From NCBI RefSeq assembly GCF_017311165.1, contig NZ_CP062973.1, positions 248,001-312,000 of the forward strand: a stretch of DNA of 64,000 nucleotides, given 5' to 3'. Position 1 is the first letter of the stretch; every line of letters starts with the position of its first letter. Below the pieces are notes generated by a model. That model had not been told where the DNA came from and did not search any database. It worked only from the letters and a program-made list of their open reading frames with translations. Source of the stretch: Psychroflexus sp. ALD_RP9 (GTDB lineage Bacteria > Bacteroidota > Bacteroidia > Flavobacteriales > Flavobacteriaceae). Positions 27,170-37,249 of the stretch are shown here, piece after piece. The translations under genes and the position numbers were made by a program.

Positions 27170-27898
27170 ATGAAAATAATCAAAATTAATGCCACTAGTT
27201 CTACCAATGAATTTATGCGCCAATTTACACTTCAAACCGAACTAAATGAAGTATACTGCGTTAAAGCAAACACACAAACAAATGGCCGTGGGCAAATGGG
27301 CACTTCTTGGCAAAGCGAAAGCGGCAAAAACCTCATAGTAAGTTATTTATTGCCTAATTTAAAGATTTGTCCTGACCATAGTTTTATTATAAGTATGCTA
27401 AGTTCTTTGGCAATTATTAAAACTTTAAAGCATTTTAATTTACCCCACTTAAAAATTAAGTGGCCAAACGACATCTTGTCAGGAAGAAAAAAAATATGTG
27501 GTATTTTGATAGAAAATAATTTCAAACAAAACCATATTAACTCTAGTATTATTGGGGTTGGACTTAATGTGAATCAAATTGATTTTTCTGAACTTCCAAA
27601 AGCGAGCTCTTTACAACTTATATTAGGACAAAAAATATCTATAGATACTGTCTTTAGGTCTTTAAATCTTGAAATAGAAAAAGTTTATCAAAGCTTACTT
27701 CATCAAGAATTTGAGGGTGTTAAACAAGACTATTACGCGAAACTTTTAGGTTTTAATAAAGTACAAAGCTTTCATTTTCCAGACCAATCTATTTCAGTAG
27801 GGATTATAAAATCTGTTTCTGATCAGGGCTTTCTAAAAGTTGAGTTTGAAAATGAAACTTCAGAATTTGAACTTAAGCAAATTAAACAACTATACTAA
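27170..27898 (+). CDS. birA: Biotin--[acetyl-CoA-carboxylase] ligase
   Basis: 242 residues. It attaches biotin to carrier proteins of carboxylases. Motifs: INATSSTNEFM, GRGQMGTSW at 39-47 (biotinyl-AMP loop), KWPNDIL at 97-103 and KKICGILIEN at 107-116. The N-terminal DNA-binding domain of E. coli BirA is missing, so this form is an enzyme only and not a repressor. The acyl-CoA carboxylase subunit at 1032-2675 belongs to a biotin-dependent family, but the biotinylated subunit is not in the window. Divergent from rsfS. Confidence 0.94.
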   Translation: MKIIKINATSSTNEFMRQFTLQTELNEVYCVKANTQTNGRGQMGTSWQSESGKNLIVSYLLPNLKICPDHSFIISMLSSLAIIKTLKHFNLPHLKIKWPNDILSGRKKICGILIENNFKQNHINSSIIGVGLNVNQIDFSELPKASSLQLILGQKISIDTVFRSLNLEIEKVYQSLLHQEFEGVKQDYYAKLLGFNKVQSFHFPDQSISVGIIKSVSDQGFLKVEFENETSEFELKQIKQLY

Positions 27899-27948
27899 AA
27901 ATCTGTAACCAATCTCATAAATTGACGTCTTATAAAGAAATTATTATT

Positions 27949-28785
27949 ATGAAACATTTTTTAATCTTATTTTGTTGTGTGTTTGCAACCACTATTCAAT
28001 CTCAAAACTTTAAAGGCCAAGCCGTTTATATGTCTAAAACCACGGTTGACTTAGATAATTGGGGCGGTAATAAAATGAGTGAACAACAAAAGAAAATGAT
28101 TATGGAACGTATGAAGAGTATGTTCGAGAAAACCTATATTTTAAATTTCACAAAATCAGAATCATTATACAAAGAAGATGAGCAACTAGAAGCACCAGGA
28201 AGTCGTGGTTTTGGTATGATGGGGAGTTTTACCGCTGGCCCTCAATACAAAAACTTGAGTGACCAATTACTCATTCAAGAGCAAGAGTTCTTTGGCAAAC
28301 GCTTTTTAATTACAGACTCCTTAGAGCAATTACAATGGAAAATGACTGGCGAAACAAAAAAAATTGGTCAATACACCGTTTTTAAAGCAATAGCTACAAA
28401 AAGTGTTGATGAATTTGATTGGCGAAGTATGCGAAGAAAAAAGGATGATTCTGAAAAAAAGAAAGATTCAATTGCAAATAAGTCTAATCAGGACCCATTT
28501 AATCAAGTCGAAGTACCTGAAAGTATAGAAATTACAGCTTGGTATACACCTCAAATCCCTGTAAGCCACGGACCATCAACTTACTGGGGATTACCTGGAT
28601 TAATTCTAGAAATTAATGCCGATAGAACCACAATTTTGTGTAAAAAAATTATCATTAATCCTCAAGAAGAGATCAATATCAATAAACCAGAAAAAGGAGA
28701 TATTGTAACTCAGACCGAATACAATAAAATTATCAAGAAAAAGATGGAAGAGATGCGCGAAATGTATCGCGGTCGTAGACGCTAA
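27949..28785 (+). CDS. GLPGLI family secreted protein
   Basis: 278 residues from the ATG at 27949. A signal peptide ends near TIQSQ. The motif that names the family, WGLPGLILEI, lies at about residue 208. This Bacteroidota-specific family has no known activity. A low-complexity basic region (RRKKDDSEKKKDSIAN) at about 160-180 and a Met/Arg-rich end (MREMYRGRRR) are visible. The downstream outer-membrane barrel gene lies 43 bp away. GLPGLI genes commonly stand beside such barrels, which suggests the pair works together. Confidence 0.86.
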   Translation: MKHFLILFCCVFATTIQSQNFKGQAVYMSKTTVDLDNWGGNKMSEQQKKMIMERMKSMFEKTYILNFTKSESLYKEDEQLEAPGSRGFGMMGSFTAGPQYKNLSDQLLIQEQEFFGKRFLITDSLEQLQWKMTGETKKIGQYTVFKAIATKSVDEFDWRSMRRKKDDSEKKKDSIANKSNQDPFNQVEVPESIEITAWYTPQIPVSHGPSTYWGLPGLILEINADRTTILCKKIIINPQEEININKPEKGDIVTQTEYNKIIKKKMEEMREMYRGRRR

Positions 28786-28828
28786 ATAATGAAGCTACTT
28801 TTTTTATCTAATTAAACCACTCTACCTT

Positions 28829-31534
28829 ATGAAACTATTTCTCAAACTTGCTTTATATTTAGTTTTTAGCACTTCAATCGCACAAGTTACATTTCAAGGA
28901 AAAGTAATTGATAGTCTTGGCACTCCTTTAGAAATGGCTAATGTAATAGCAATAGACACAACCACGAAATTAATGGAATCTTATGCCATCACCAATAAAA
29001 TGGGAGATTTTAAACTTAGTTTAAAATCTAACCAAGTGTATAATATTCAAGCAAGTTATGTTGGTATGAAAACAGCCGAATTTAACTTAACAACCAAATC
29101 TGAATCGATTAAGCGAGACATCAAATTATACCTTGACAATGCGTTAGACGAAGTACAATTAGTTTATGAAATGCCTGTTGAAATACGCGGTGACACACTT
29201 GTTTATAACGCAGATTCATTTAAAAATGGTACAGAACGTAAACTTGAAGATATTTTAAAAAAACTACCCGGAATTGAAGTTAATGATGATGGTGAGATTG
29301 AAGTTGAAGGTCAACGCGTACAAAAAGTAATGGTAGATGGGAAAGATTTTTTTGATGGAGACTCTAAACTTGCCTCTAAAAATATTCCTTCAAATGCTGT
29401 AGACAAAGTCCAAGTTTTAAAAAACTATGGTGAAGTTGGTCAACTCAGAGGTGTTCAAAACAATCAAGATAATTATGCGATAAATATAAAATTAAAAGAA
29501 GGCAAAGAAAATTTTTGGTTTGGAGACATTAAAGCTGGTGGTGGATATACAGAAGCTAATGGCTTATACATTTTTCAGCCCAAACTTTTTTACTACAGCC
29601 CAAACTATAGTATTAACTTTATAGGTGATGTTAATAATTTAGGTGAAGTTGCTTTTACCCGTCGTGATTATTTTAACTTTAGTGGTGGCTTTAGAATGCC
29701 AAGTCGCCAGAGTGGCACGAATATAGATTTAGGAAGTAATAATCTAGGATTCTTAAGTTTACAAAATGACCGTGCAGCCGATATTGAATCGCAATTTGCA
29801 GCTGCTAACCTTAGTTATTCACCAAAAAAAACACTTGATTTAAGCGGTTTTGCAATTTACTCTGGCAATACAACGCGAATTATTGAAAACAACTCGGTGA
29901 TTTACACAGATAACGATTTAAATATCCCAGACGAAATCACAAATAATAATACGCTACAAGAAAGCCAACTGGGTATGTTGAAATTATCTGCTAAGTATAA
30001 GCCTGATGTTAATAATCAATTAGACTATGATGTTGTTGCAAAAACTTCTAGAGAAGAACAAACACAAGACTTCTTTTCTTCTGTAGTTGGGGAAATTGAT
30101 CAAATTGAAGAAATTAACCCATTTAGCATCAACCAAAACCTCAACTATTATTACACACATAATGAAGACAATATTTTTGCTTTTGAAGCACAGCATTTAA
30201 TACAAGATGAAGACCCATTTTACAATGCCATTTTACGCAATAAAGATTCATACGTTACAACGGCAAACGGTATCGGGCTAGACAACCTTCAATCTAACTA
30301 TAACGTAGCTCAAGAAAAACGTGTGCAATCAAATCAGTTAGATGCAAAATTAGATTATTGGAATATTCTTAATAAAAAAAGTCACTTAAACTTAACAGTC
30401 GGAAGTATTTTGAGTAGACAAGAGTTTAATTCAGAAATCTTTCAATTTTTAGATGATAATTCTCAATTTGAACCTGTGCCTGTCAATACAGACTTATCAA
30501 ATATTAATGATATAACATACAACTTTACTGATTTATATCTTGGCGTGCATTACAAGTTGAAGTCTGGTATTTTCACGTTCACACCAGGCTTTTCAGCTCA
30601 TGCTTATAGTTGGAACAACACACAGTTTAATGAAAAATATAAAGACGATTTTTATAGAATTTTGCCAGATTTGAACATTCGTGTACAATTAAAAAAGAGT
30701 GAACGTATTATTTTTAATTACCGAATGCAAACACAATTTACAGATGTAACAAACTTAGCTGAAGGCTTAGTACTTAATCGTTACAACTCGCTTTATTCAG
30801 GTAATAGAGCTTTAGACAATGCATTTTCGCACAATGTAAATCTGAGTTACTTCAGTTTTAATCTATTTAATTACACCAATGTCTTTGGCAGTTTAAATTA
30901 CAATAAGCGTATCGATCAAATTAGAAATTTAACAAATTTTGAAAGTGTTATCAGAACAAACTCTCCTTTTAACTCTGACTTTGCAGATGAAAACTTCTCG
31001 GCTAACGGTCGTTTTCAAAGAAGTTTTGGTAAACTTAGAGCAAGCGTTGGCGGTAACTTCAATTATTCAAAATTCAACCAATTTATACAAGGAGAACGTT
31101 CAGTTAACGAAAATTATTCGCAAACTTACAATGCTGAACTGAGAACAAACTTCAGAGATGCTCCAAACTTTGAAATTGCATATCGATATAGCATTCAAGA
31201 TAATGATCAAGGAAATAGACGTACCAAATTTTACACAAACTCTCCTTCAGTTAGTTTTGATGCATTAATATTTAAAACACTAACTTTTAAAACTGATTAT
31301 GCTTACAATAATTTTAGTGATGAAGATGGTACTTTGAATAGTTTTGAGTTTTGGAATGCAAGCTTAAGCTATCGTAAAAATGCTGATAGTAAATTAGAAT
31401 ATGAACTTAAAGCCACTAACCTACTTGACACAGACCGGCAAAGCCAAAGTACAAATTCTAACATTTCAGTAAGCGCTAGCGAATATTTCATACAACCAAG
31501 ATTTATTTCTTTTCGCTTAATTTATAGTTTATAG
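28829..31534 (+). CDS. Outer-membrane beta-barrel receptor-like protein with carboxypeptidase-regulatory-like N-terminus
   Basis: 901 residues. Signal peptide to SIAQ, then a carboxypeptidase D regulatory-like domain (about 20-95, FQGKVIDSLGTPLEMANVI). A plug-like section follows (about 115-220, with RKLEDILKKLPGIEVNDDGE and QKVMVDGKDFF). The rest is a long outer-membrane barrel ending RFISFRLIYSL. It resembles the TonB-receptor-like barrels that accompany GLPGLI proteins rather than SusC. No SusD partner is nearby. Substrate unknown. A symmetric terminator follows. Confidence 0.85.
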   Translation: MKLFLKLALYLVFSTSIAQVTFQGKVIDSLGTPLEMANVIAIDTTTKLMESYAITNKMGDFKLSLKSNQVYNIQASYVGMKTAEFNLTTKSESIKRDIKLYLDNALDEVQLVYEMPVEIRGDTLVYNADSFKNGTERKLEDILKKLPGIEVNDDGEIEVEGQRVQKVMVDGKDFFDGDSKLASKNIPSNAVDKVQVLKNYGEVGQLRGVQNNQDNYAINIKLKEGKENFWFGDIKAGGGYTEANGLYIFQPKLFYYSPNYSINFIGDVNNLGEVAFTRRDYFNFSGGFRMPSRQSGTNIDLGSNNLGFLSLQNDRAADIESQFAAANLSYSPKKTLDLSGFAIYSGNTTRIIENNSVIYTDNDLNIPDEITNNNTLQESQLGMLKLSAKYKPDVNNQLDYDVVAKTSREEQTQDFFSSVVGEIDQIEEINPFSINQNLNYYYTHNEDNIFAFEAQHLIQDEDPFYNAILRNKDSYVTTANGIGLDNLQSNYNVAQEKRVQSNQLDAKLDYWNILNKKSHLNLTVGSILSRQEFNSEIFQFLDDNSQFEPVPVNTDLSNINDITYNFTDLYLGVHYKLKSGIFTFTPGFSAHAYSWNNTQFNEKYKDDFYRILPDLNIRVQLKKSERIIFNYRMQTQFTDVTNLAEGLVLNRYNSLYSGNRALDNAFSHNVNLSYFSFNLFNYTNVFGSLNYNKRIDQIRNLTNFESVIRTNSPFNSDFADENFSANGRFQRSFGKLRASVGGNFNYSKFNQFIQGERSVNENYSQTYNAELRTNFRDAPNFEIAYRYSIQDNDQGNRRTKFYTNSPSVSFDALIFKTLTFKTDYAYNNFSDEDGTLNSFEFWNASLSYRKNADSKLEYELKATNLLDTDRQSQSTNSNISVSASEYFIQPRFISFRLIYSL

Positions 31535-31550
31535 AATATAAATTTTTACA

Positions 31551-31586
31551 AAAAAAAAGCGCTTTTGAAATCAAAGGCGCTTTTTT
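31551..31586. terminator. Bidirectional terminator between the barrel gene and DUF2059
   Basis: A 10-bp stem (31559-31568 with 31571-31580, one G-T pair) with a 2-base loop is flanked by A on the left and T on the right, so it can end transcription from both strands. The convergent genes end at 31534 and 31606. Confidence 0.78.
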
Positions 31587-31605
31587 AATCGGTAAAACTT
31601 CAATT

Positions 31606-32010
31606 TTAGTTTTGCATGTATTTTTGAAAAATTGGCATCATTTCCATAGACATTTCTTGGCCTATTTGCATTGAAGCTTGAAATATTTCATCTTGACCTT
31701 CAAGCATTTTCTTACCTAAGTCTGTGTTATAAAACTCAAGCATAGCTTTAATTTCTTCATGAGAATAAACCTCAATTGCTTTTTTAGCTAGTTTTTCATA
31801 CATATCATCTAAAACTGGCTGCAAATCTTTTTTAAAATCAGCTACTTTATCTTCTGGTATCTGCATATAAAGTGGCTCTAAAGCTGTTTCAACTGTGTTG
31901 TTGGACATCTTCATCATTTTAACAGCATCTTTTAAATGTGCAGAATCTACGTCTTGTGCAAAGCCGAAACTAACGACACATAACATTGCTAATAGTACTA
32001 ACTTTTTCAT
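31606..32010 (-). CDS. DUF2059 secreted protein
   Basis: 134 residues. A signal peptide is cleaved near FGFAQ. The rest is helical, with LEFYNTDLGKKMLEGQDEIF near residues 90-110 typical of DUF2059 (the YyaP-like / peptide-helix family). Function is unknown, probably periplasmic. The gene follows glyA after 13 bp and may be read through from it. Confidence 0.85.
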   Translation of the reverse strand: MKKLVLLAMLCVVSFGFAQDVDSAHLKDAVKMMKMSNNTVETALEPLYMQIPEDKVADFKKDLQPVLDDMYEKLAKKAIEVYSHEEIKAMLEFYNTDLGKKMLEGQDEIFQASMQIGQEMSMEMMPIFQKYMQN

Positions 32011-32023
32011 GGTATAAAAATAA

Positions 32024-33310
32024 TTAAATGGTTACGTTTTCTTGAAATAACGGCTTTTCAGACATCATAAGGTGAACATCTTGCTTAATTTGTTCTAAAA
32101 TAGCTTCGTCTTGGTAATTAATAATTGCTTGATCTATAAAGTTTACTACTTGTTTCATATCAGCTTCAAGTAGACCTCGAGTAGTAACAGCTGGTGTACC
32201 AACTCGAATACCAGAAGTTACAAAAGGTGATTGCGTATCAAATGGCACCATATTTTTGTTAACTGTAATTCCTGCTTTACCTAAAGCTGCTTCTGCTTCT
32301 TTGCCTGTAATATTTTTGTTTCTTAAATCAATTAGCATCATATGGTTGTCTGTGCCACCAGAAATAAGTTTATAATCCTTGGCCACAAACTCAGTAGCCA
32401 TGGCCTGTGCATTTTTAACCACTTGCTTTTGATAGTGTAAAAAATCATCAGTTAATGCTTCTCCAAAAGCAACTGCTTTGGCCGCAATAATATGCTCTAG
32501 AGGTCCACCTTGATTTCCAGGAAACACACCACTATCTAAAAGGCTAGACATTTTTTTAAGCTTACCGCTTTTTAGTTTTAAGCCAAATGGATTTTCAAAA
32601 TCTTTCCCCATTAAAATAATTCCTCCTCGAGGACCACGTATGGTTTTGTGTGTGGTTGAAGTAACTATATGGCAATGTTCAACTGGGCTTTGCAACAAAC
32701 CTGTTGCTATTAAACCAGCAGGATGAGCCATGTCAGCTAACAATAAAGCGCCTACTTCATCGGCTATTTCTCTGAATTTTTTATAATCAATCTCTCTAGA
32801 ATAAGCTGAAGCGCCTGCAATAATTAATTGTGGTTTTTCTTTTACGGCAACTTCTCTTACCTGATTGTAATCTATAAGACCAGTATTTTCATCAACACCG
32901 TAAAATACGGGTTGATAAAGTTTACCTGAGAAGTTTACCGGCGAACCATGTGTTAAATGACCGCCATGTGCTAAATCAAATCCTAAAATTTTATCGCCTG
33001 GTTTTAAAACGACAGAAAAAACTGCTGTATTAGCTTGTGAACCTGAGTGAGGTTGAACATTTGCATAATCAGCATTAAATAACTTTTTAAGACGATCTTT
33101 AGCCAAATCTTCAACTTGATCTACCACTTCGCAGCCGCCGTAATAACGTTTACCAGGATAACCTTCTGCATACTTATTAGTTAAAACTGAGCCTGCCGCA
33201 GCTAAAACATCTTGAGAAACAAAATTTTCACTTGCGATAAGTTCTAAACCATTTTTTTGGCGTTCTTCTTCGGCAAAAATTAAATCTAAAACCGCTTTAT
33301 CTTTCATCAT
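32024..33310 (-). CDS. glyA: Serine hydroxymethyltransferase
   Basis: 428 residues. It converts serine and tetrahydrofolate to glycine and methylene-tetrahydrofolate, with PLP bound at Lys222 in [14 protein letters not shown]. The N-terminus with [10 protein letters not shown] and [13 protein letters not shown] and the C-terminal block are typical. The first codons are ATG ATG, and either is possible (33310 or 33307). A perfect -7 box (TATTTTTG on the minus strand) lies 24-27 bp upstream. It is divergent from the fumarylacetoacetase gene. Confidence 0.96.
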   Translation of the reverse strand: MMKDKAVLDLIFAEEERQKNGLELIASENFVSQDVLAAAGSVLTNKYAEGYPGKRYYGGCEVVDQVEDLAKDRLKKLFNADYANVQPHSGSQANTAVFSVVLKPGDKILGFDLAHGGHLTHGSPVNFSGKLYQPVFYGVDENTGLIDYNQVREVAVKEKPQLIIAGASAYSREIDYKKFREIADEVGALLLADMAHPAGLIATGLLQSPVEHCHIVTSTTHKTIRGPRGGIILMGKDFENPFGLKLKSGKLKKMSSLLDSGVFPGNQGGPLEHIIAAKAVAFGEALTDDFLHYQKQVVKNAQAMATEFVAKDYKLISGGTDNHMMLIDLRNKNITGKEAEAALGKAGITVNKNMVPFDTQSPFVTSGIRVGTPAVTTRGLLEADMKQVVNFIDQAIINYQDEAILEQIKQDVHLMMSEKPLFQENVTI

Positions 33311-33333
33311 TGTATTAAATCGTTAATTTAAGT

Positions 33334-33341
33334 CAAAAATA
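33334..33341 (-). promoter_or_regulatory. glyA promoter -7 box
   Basis: TATTTTTG on the minus strand, a perfect TAnnTTTG. Predicted start near 33328, leader about 18-21 nt. Confidence 0.5.
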
Positions 33342-33372
33342 AGAAAAGCATTTAGTAAATTCACATAAAATA

Positions 33373-33380
33373 ATATATTT
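33373..33380 (+). promoter_or_regulatory. Fumarylacetoacetase promoter -7 box
   Basis: TATATTTG, a perfect TAnnTTTG, lies 38 bp before the ATG at 33419. It sits back to back with the glyA promoter box. Confidence 0.5.
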
Positions 33381-33418
33381 GAAGAAACATTAATAAATTT
33401 ATAATTAAATTACAGCAT

Positions 33419-34702
33419 ATGTCTTTAGAAGCTAACAATCCTAACAGGGAAACTTGGTTAGATATTTCAGAAAACACAGATTTCCCCATTCAAAATATTC
33501 CATTTGGTGTGTTTTTAACACGTGATGATATTATCACTATCGGAACTCGAATTGGTGATTACGCTATTGATTTAGGTGCGCTACATCAATTAGGCTATTT
33601 TGATGGCATACCACTTACAGACGATATTTTCTTACAGGATACTTTAAACGATTTTATTGCCGATGGTAGAAAAACCTGGCGCTCTGTAAGAAATCGAATA
33701 GCTGAGATTTTTGATAAAAAAAATGATGTTTTAAAAAATAATGAAGAACATCGTAAAATAATTTTATTTACCCTTGACGAAATCGAAATGCAAATGCCTG
33801 TTCAAGTAGGTGATTACACAGATTTCTACTCAAGTAAAGAACACGCTACCAATGTAGGGAAAATGTTTAGAGATCCTGACAATGCACTTCTACCAAACTG
33901 GCTACACATGCCTGTTGGTTATCATGGCAGAAGCTCATCAATTGTACCTAGTGGAATTCCTTTACACAGACCACAAGGCCAAAAACTGCCTAAAGGCGCT
34001 GATAAACCAATTTATGGACCGTCAAGATTACTAGATTTTGAATTAGAAATGGCCTTTGTAACAACCGCTGGAAATCATTTAGGTGAACCAATTCGTGTAA
34101 ATGAAGCAGAAGATTATATTTTCGGAATGGTTATTTTCAATGACTGGAGTGCACGTGATATTCAAAAATGGGAATATGTACCTCTAGGACCATTTTTGGG
34201 TAAAAACTTTGGTTCGTCTGTTTCACCTTGGATAGTCACACTCGATGCACTAGAACCTTTTAGAACTGAAGGACCAAAACCTGAACAAGAACTTTTACCT
34301 TATTTACAAAGTGAAGGAAAAAAGAGTTTTGATATTGATTTAGAAGTTGCCATTAGACCGGATAAAGAGCCTGAAGAAACCGTCGTGTCTCGCTCTAACT
34401 TTAAATATATGTATTGGAATATGAGTCAGCAATTAGCTCACCACACCGTAAATGGTTGTAATATTAATAGTGGCGATATGTTAGCGAGTGGAACAATCTC
34501 AGGACCAACTCCAGACTCTTATGGCTCTATGCTTGAGCTAAGTTGGCGTGGCTCTAAACCATTGAAATTAAAAAATGGTCAAGAAAGAAAATTTATAGAA
34601 GACCATGACACCGTTATTATGAGAGCGCATTGTCATAACCATGAAGTTAGAATTGGTTTTGGAGAAGTTTCAACTAAAATTTTACCAGTATTTAAAGATT
34701 AG
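33419..34702 (+). CDS. fahA: Fumarylacetoacetase
   Basis: 427 residues, the size of classical FAH. It cleaves 4-fumarylacetoacetate to fumarate and acetoacetate, the last step of tyrosine breakdown. N-terminal beta-barrel part (about 1-120) with NIPFGVF. The catalytic domain starts near PVQVGDYTDFYSSKEHATNVG with the metal-binding Asp and Glu (DYTDFYSS, LDFELEMAF). MPVGYHGRSSSIVPSG and NDWSARDIQKWEY are FAH signatures. No hppD or hmgA is close by, so the pathway is split in this genome. A terminator lies 31 bp downstream. Confidence 0.95.
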   Translation: MSLEANNPNRETWLDISENTDFPIQNIPFGVFLTRDDIITIGTRIGDYAIDLGALHQLGYFDGIPLTDDIFLQDTLNDFIADGRKTWRSVRNRIAEIFDKKNDVLKNNEEHRKIILFTLDEIEMQMPVQVGDYTDFYSSKEHATNVGKMFRDPDNALLPNWLHMPVGYHGRSSSIVPSGIPLHRPQGQKLPKGADKPIYGPSRLLDFELEMAFVTTAGNHLGEPIRVNEAEDYIFGMVIFNDWSARDIQKWEYVPLGPFLGKNFGSSVSPWIVTLDALEPFRTEGPKPEQELLPYLQSEGKKSFDIDLEVAIRPDKEPEETVVSRSNFKYMYWNMSQQLAHHTVNGCNINSGDMLASGTISGPTPDSYGSMLELSWRGSKPLKLKNGQERKFIEDHDTVIMRAHCHNHEVRIGFGEVSTKILPVFKD

Positions 34703-34732
34703 CACTTTAAGTTCTATGAGTTTACAACATTT

Positions 34733-34761
34733 AAATCGTCTTTTAACAAGGCGATTTTTTT
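34733..34761 (+). terminator. Terminator downstream of fahA
   Basis: A 10-bp stem (34733-34742 with 34748-34757, one G-T pair) with a 5-base loop is followed by T residues. Confidence 0.75.
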
Positions 34762-34803
34762 GGTTTAATTCAAACTATAATTTTAATGACAAACTTGTAT
34801 TGT

Positions 34804-34811
34804 TATCTTTG
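34804..34811 (+). promoter_or_regulatory. pheT promoter -7 box
   Basis: TATCTTTG, a perfect TAnnTTTG, 21 bp before the pheT ATG. Predicted leader about 15 nt. No good TTG at the expected distance. Confidence 0.55.
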
Positions 34812-34831
34812 CAAATTCAATTTAATAACTC

Positions 34832-37249
34832 ATGAAAATTTCCTACAACTGGTTAAAACAATTTATAAAAACAGATGCTTCTGCTGAAGAAACTGAACAA
34901 TTATTAACCAACCTTGGACTTGAAGTTGAAGGTATTTCGAAATATGAATCAATCCCAGGGCAACTTAAAGGATTAATTGTTGGAGAAGTTATAGAATGCC
35001 AGCAACATCCAAATGCAGATCGACTTAAACTTACTCAAGTTAATTTAGGGTCTAAAACCGTACAAATTGTTTGTGGTGCTCCAAACGTTGCAAAAGGGCA
35101 AAAAGTACCTGTAGCTACCGTAGGCACGACATTATATAATGCTGATGAGCCTTGGACTATTAAAAAAGGGAAACTTCGTGGAGAAGTTAGTGAAGGTATG
35201 ATTTGTGCTGAAGATGAAATTGGTCTCGGTGCTAGCCATGATGGAATTATGGTTTTAGACGAAAAACTAGAAGTTGGCACACCACTTTCTCAAATTTTCG
35301 AGGTTGAAGTAGATGATGTTTTTGAAATTGGCCTAACTCCTAATCGTGCAGATGCCATGAGCCATTGGGGCGTTGCTAGAGACTTACGAGCTGGTTTAAT
35401 TCAAAAAGAAATTAATACAGCTATAGACACACCTTCAACTAGTAATTTTCATGTAGAAGACAGAAGTAAACGTATTTCAGTTGAAGTTAAAAACCCTAAA
35501 CTTGCGCCAAGATATAGTTCTGTTAGCATTTCAGGTGTGAGTGTAAAACCTTCACCTGATTGGCTACAAAATAGGCTTAAAGCAATTGGCATTAAACCCA
35601 TAAATAATATTGTAGACACAACTAATTATGTCATGCATGAACTAGGTCAACCGCTACATGCTTTTGATGCTGATTTTATTAAAGATCAAAAAATAATTGT
35701 AAAAACAGTAGAAAAAGGCACAAAATTTACAACACTTGATGGCGTAGAACGCGAACTTGACAGCGAAGATTTAATGATTTGTGATGCCGAAAAACCACTT
35801 TGTATTGCTGGCGTTTATGGTGGTCTAAATTCTGGCGTAAAAGATAATACAACATCAGTTTTTTTAGAAAGTGCTTATTTTAACTCTGTAAGCATTCGTA
35901 AAACTGCCAAAAGACATGGCTTAAATACAGATGCTTCATTTAGATATGAAAGAGGAATCGATCCTAACATTACCAAATACGCCCTGAGAAGAGCCGCTAT
36001 TTTAATTCAACAGCTTGCTGGCGGAAAAGTGAGTAGTGATGTCGATGACTTTTACCCGAAAAAAATTGAAGATTTTCAGGTCTTTTTAAGTTTTGATAAA
36101 ATAAACCGATTAATTGGTGAAGATATACATACAGAAACAATTAAATCTATATTAGCTTCACTAGAAATTAAAGTTAATAATGTAACTGAAAGCGGTCTTG
36201 GTCTAACTATTCCTGCTTATCGTGTTGATGTACAGAGAGAAGTTGATGTAATTGAAGAGATCCTCCGTGTTTACGGCTATAACTCAATTGATACAGATAG
36301 CAAATTTACAGTTTCAGTTGCTAACACATCAAAATTTGATGACTATAAAATTCAAAACCTAATTGCAAACCAACTTGTAGCTCAAGGTTTTAGCGAAACC
36401 ATGGCAAACTCACTTACAAAAAGCAGTTATATTGAGTTATCTGAACAAATTAATGAGCATCATAATGTAAACATTATCAATCCATTAAGTCAAGATTTAA
36501 GTGTTTTAAGACAGTCCATGCTATTTTCTGGATTAGAATCAGTTAGTTATAATTTAAATCGAAATAACTTAGATTTAAAGTTATTTGAGTTTGGAAAAAC
36601 TTACCATAAATATAAAAACCACGAAGAGCATAAACATTTAAGTTTATTTTTAACAGGAAATAGAACACCAGATTCATGGCTTAATACCCAAAAACCAACT
36701 GATTTCTTCTATCTAAAAGGCATTATTGAAAGTATATTAGAACGTCTAAACATCGATTTTAATATAGTTGCTTCAACTGATAATGACTGTATTAGCGAAG
36801 GTGTCTTATTCAAATCAAAAAAAATTAAATTAGTAGAATTTGGTCGTGTTAAAACTTCCATTTTAGAGCACTTTAAGATAGAACAAACTGTATTATATGC
36901 AGATTTCTATTGGGACCATATACTTGAATTAATTAAAAATCATCAGTTTAAATCATCAACTATTTCAAAGTTTCCATCGACAAGACGTGATTTTGCTTTA
37001 TTACTAGATGATAAAATCAAGTTTAGTCAAATTGAAGAAATTGCTAAGAAAACTGACAAAAAACTATTACAAACTGTCGATTTATTTGACGTCTACACAG
37101 GTAAAAATCTACCCGAAGGCAAAAAAAGTTATGCCGTGAGCTTTAATTTTAGAGACGAACATAAAACAATTACCGATAAGCAAGTAGACAAGATTATGAA
37201 TAAATTACAACAACAGTTTGAAAAACAACTCAACGCAAGCTTACGCTAA
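34832..37249 (+). CDS. pheT: Phenylalanine--tRNA ligase beta subunit
   Basis: 805 residues, the usual length. Domains in order: MKISYNWLKQFI (B1), a tRNA-binding EMAP-like domain (about 40-150, GLIVGEVIECQQHPNADRLK), the B3/4 editing region, the B5 domain, the catalytic-like core and the C-terminal anticodon-binding ferredoxin-like domain (FPSTRRDFALLLD at about 710). With PheS (not in the window) it charges tRNA-Phe. The stop overlaps the ATG of the next gene (TAATG), so they are coupled. It has its own promoter. Confidence 0.97.
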   Translation: MKISYNWLKQFIKTDASAEETEQLLTNLGLEVEGISKYESIPGQLKGLIVGEVIECQQHPNADRLKLTQVNLGSKTVQIVCGAPNVAKGQKVPVATVGTTLYNADEPWTIKKGKLRGEVSEGMICAEDEIGLGASHDGIMVLDEKLEVGTPLSQIFEVEVDDVFEIGLTPNRADAMSHWGVARDLRAGLIQKEINTAIDTPSTSNFHVEDRSKRISVEVKNPKLAPRYSSVSISGVSVKPSPDWLQNRLKAIGIKPINNIVDTTNYVMHELGQPLHAFDADFIKDQKIIVKTVEKGTKFTTLDGVERELDSEDLMICDAEKPLCIAGVYGGLNSGVKDNTTSVFLESAYFNSVSIRKTAKRHGLNTDASFRYERGIDPNITKYALRRAAILIQQLAGGKVSSDVDDFYPKKIEDFQVFLSFDKINRLIGEDIHTETIKSILASLEIKVNNVTESGLGLTIPAYRVDVQREVDVIEEILRVYGYNSIDTDSKFTVSVANTSKFDDYKIQNLIANQLVAQGFSETMANSLTKSSYIELSEQINEHHNVNIINPLSQDLSVLRQSMLFSGLESVSYNLNRNNLDLKLFEFGKTYHKYKNHEEHKHLSLFLTGNRTPDSWLNTQKPTDFFYLKGIIESILERLNIDFNIVASTDNDCISEGVLFKSKKIKLVEFGRVKTSILEHFKIEQTVLYADFYWDHILELIKNHQFKSSTISKFPSTRRDFALLLDDKIKFSQIEEIAKKTDKKLLQTVDLFDVYTGKNLPEGKKSYAVSFNFRDEHKTITDKQVDKIMNKLQQQFEKQLNASLR

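Noticed and set aside
27922..27948. Upstream TTG start for the GLPGLI gene
   Set aside because: It would add nine residues before a clean signal peptide that starts at the ATG at 27949.
34641..34835. Plus-strand frame of 64 codons across the end of fahA
   Set aside because: It covers the fahA end, a hairpin terminator and the pheT promoter, so it is not a likely gene.
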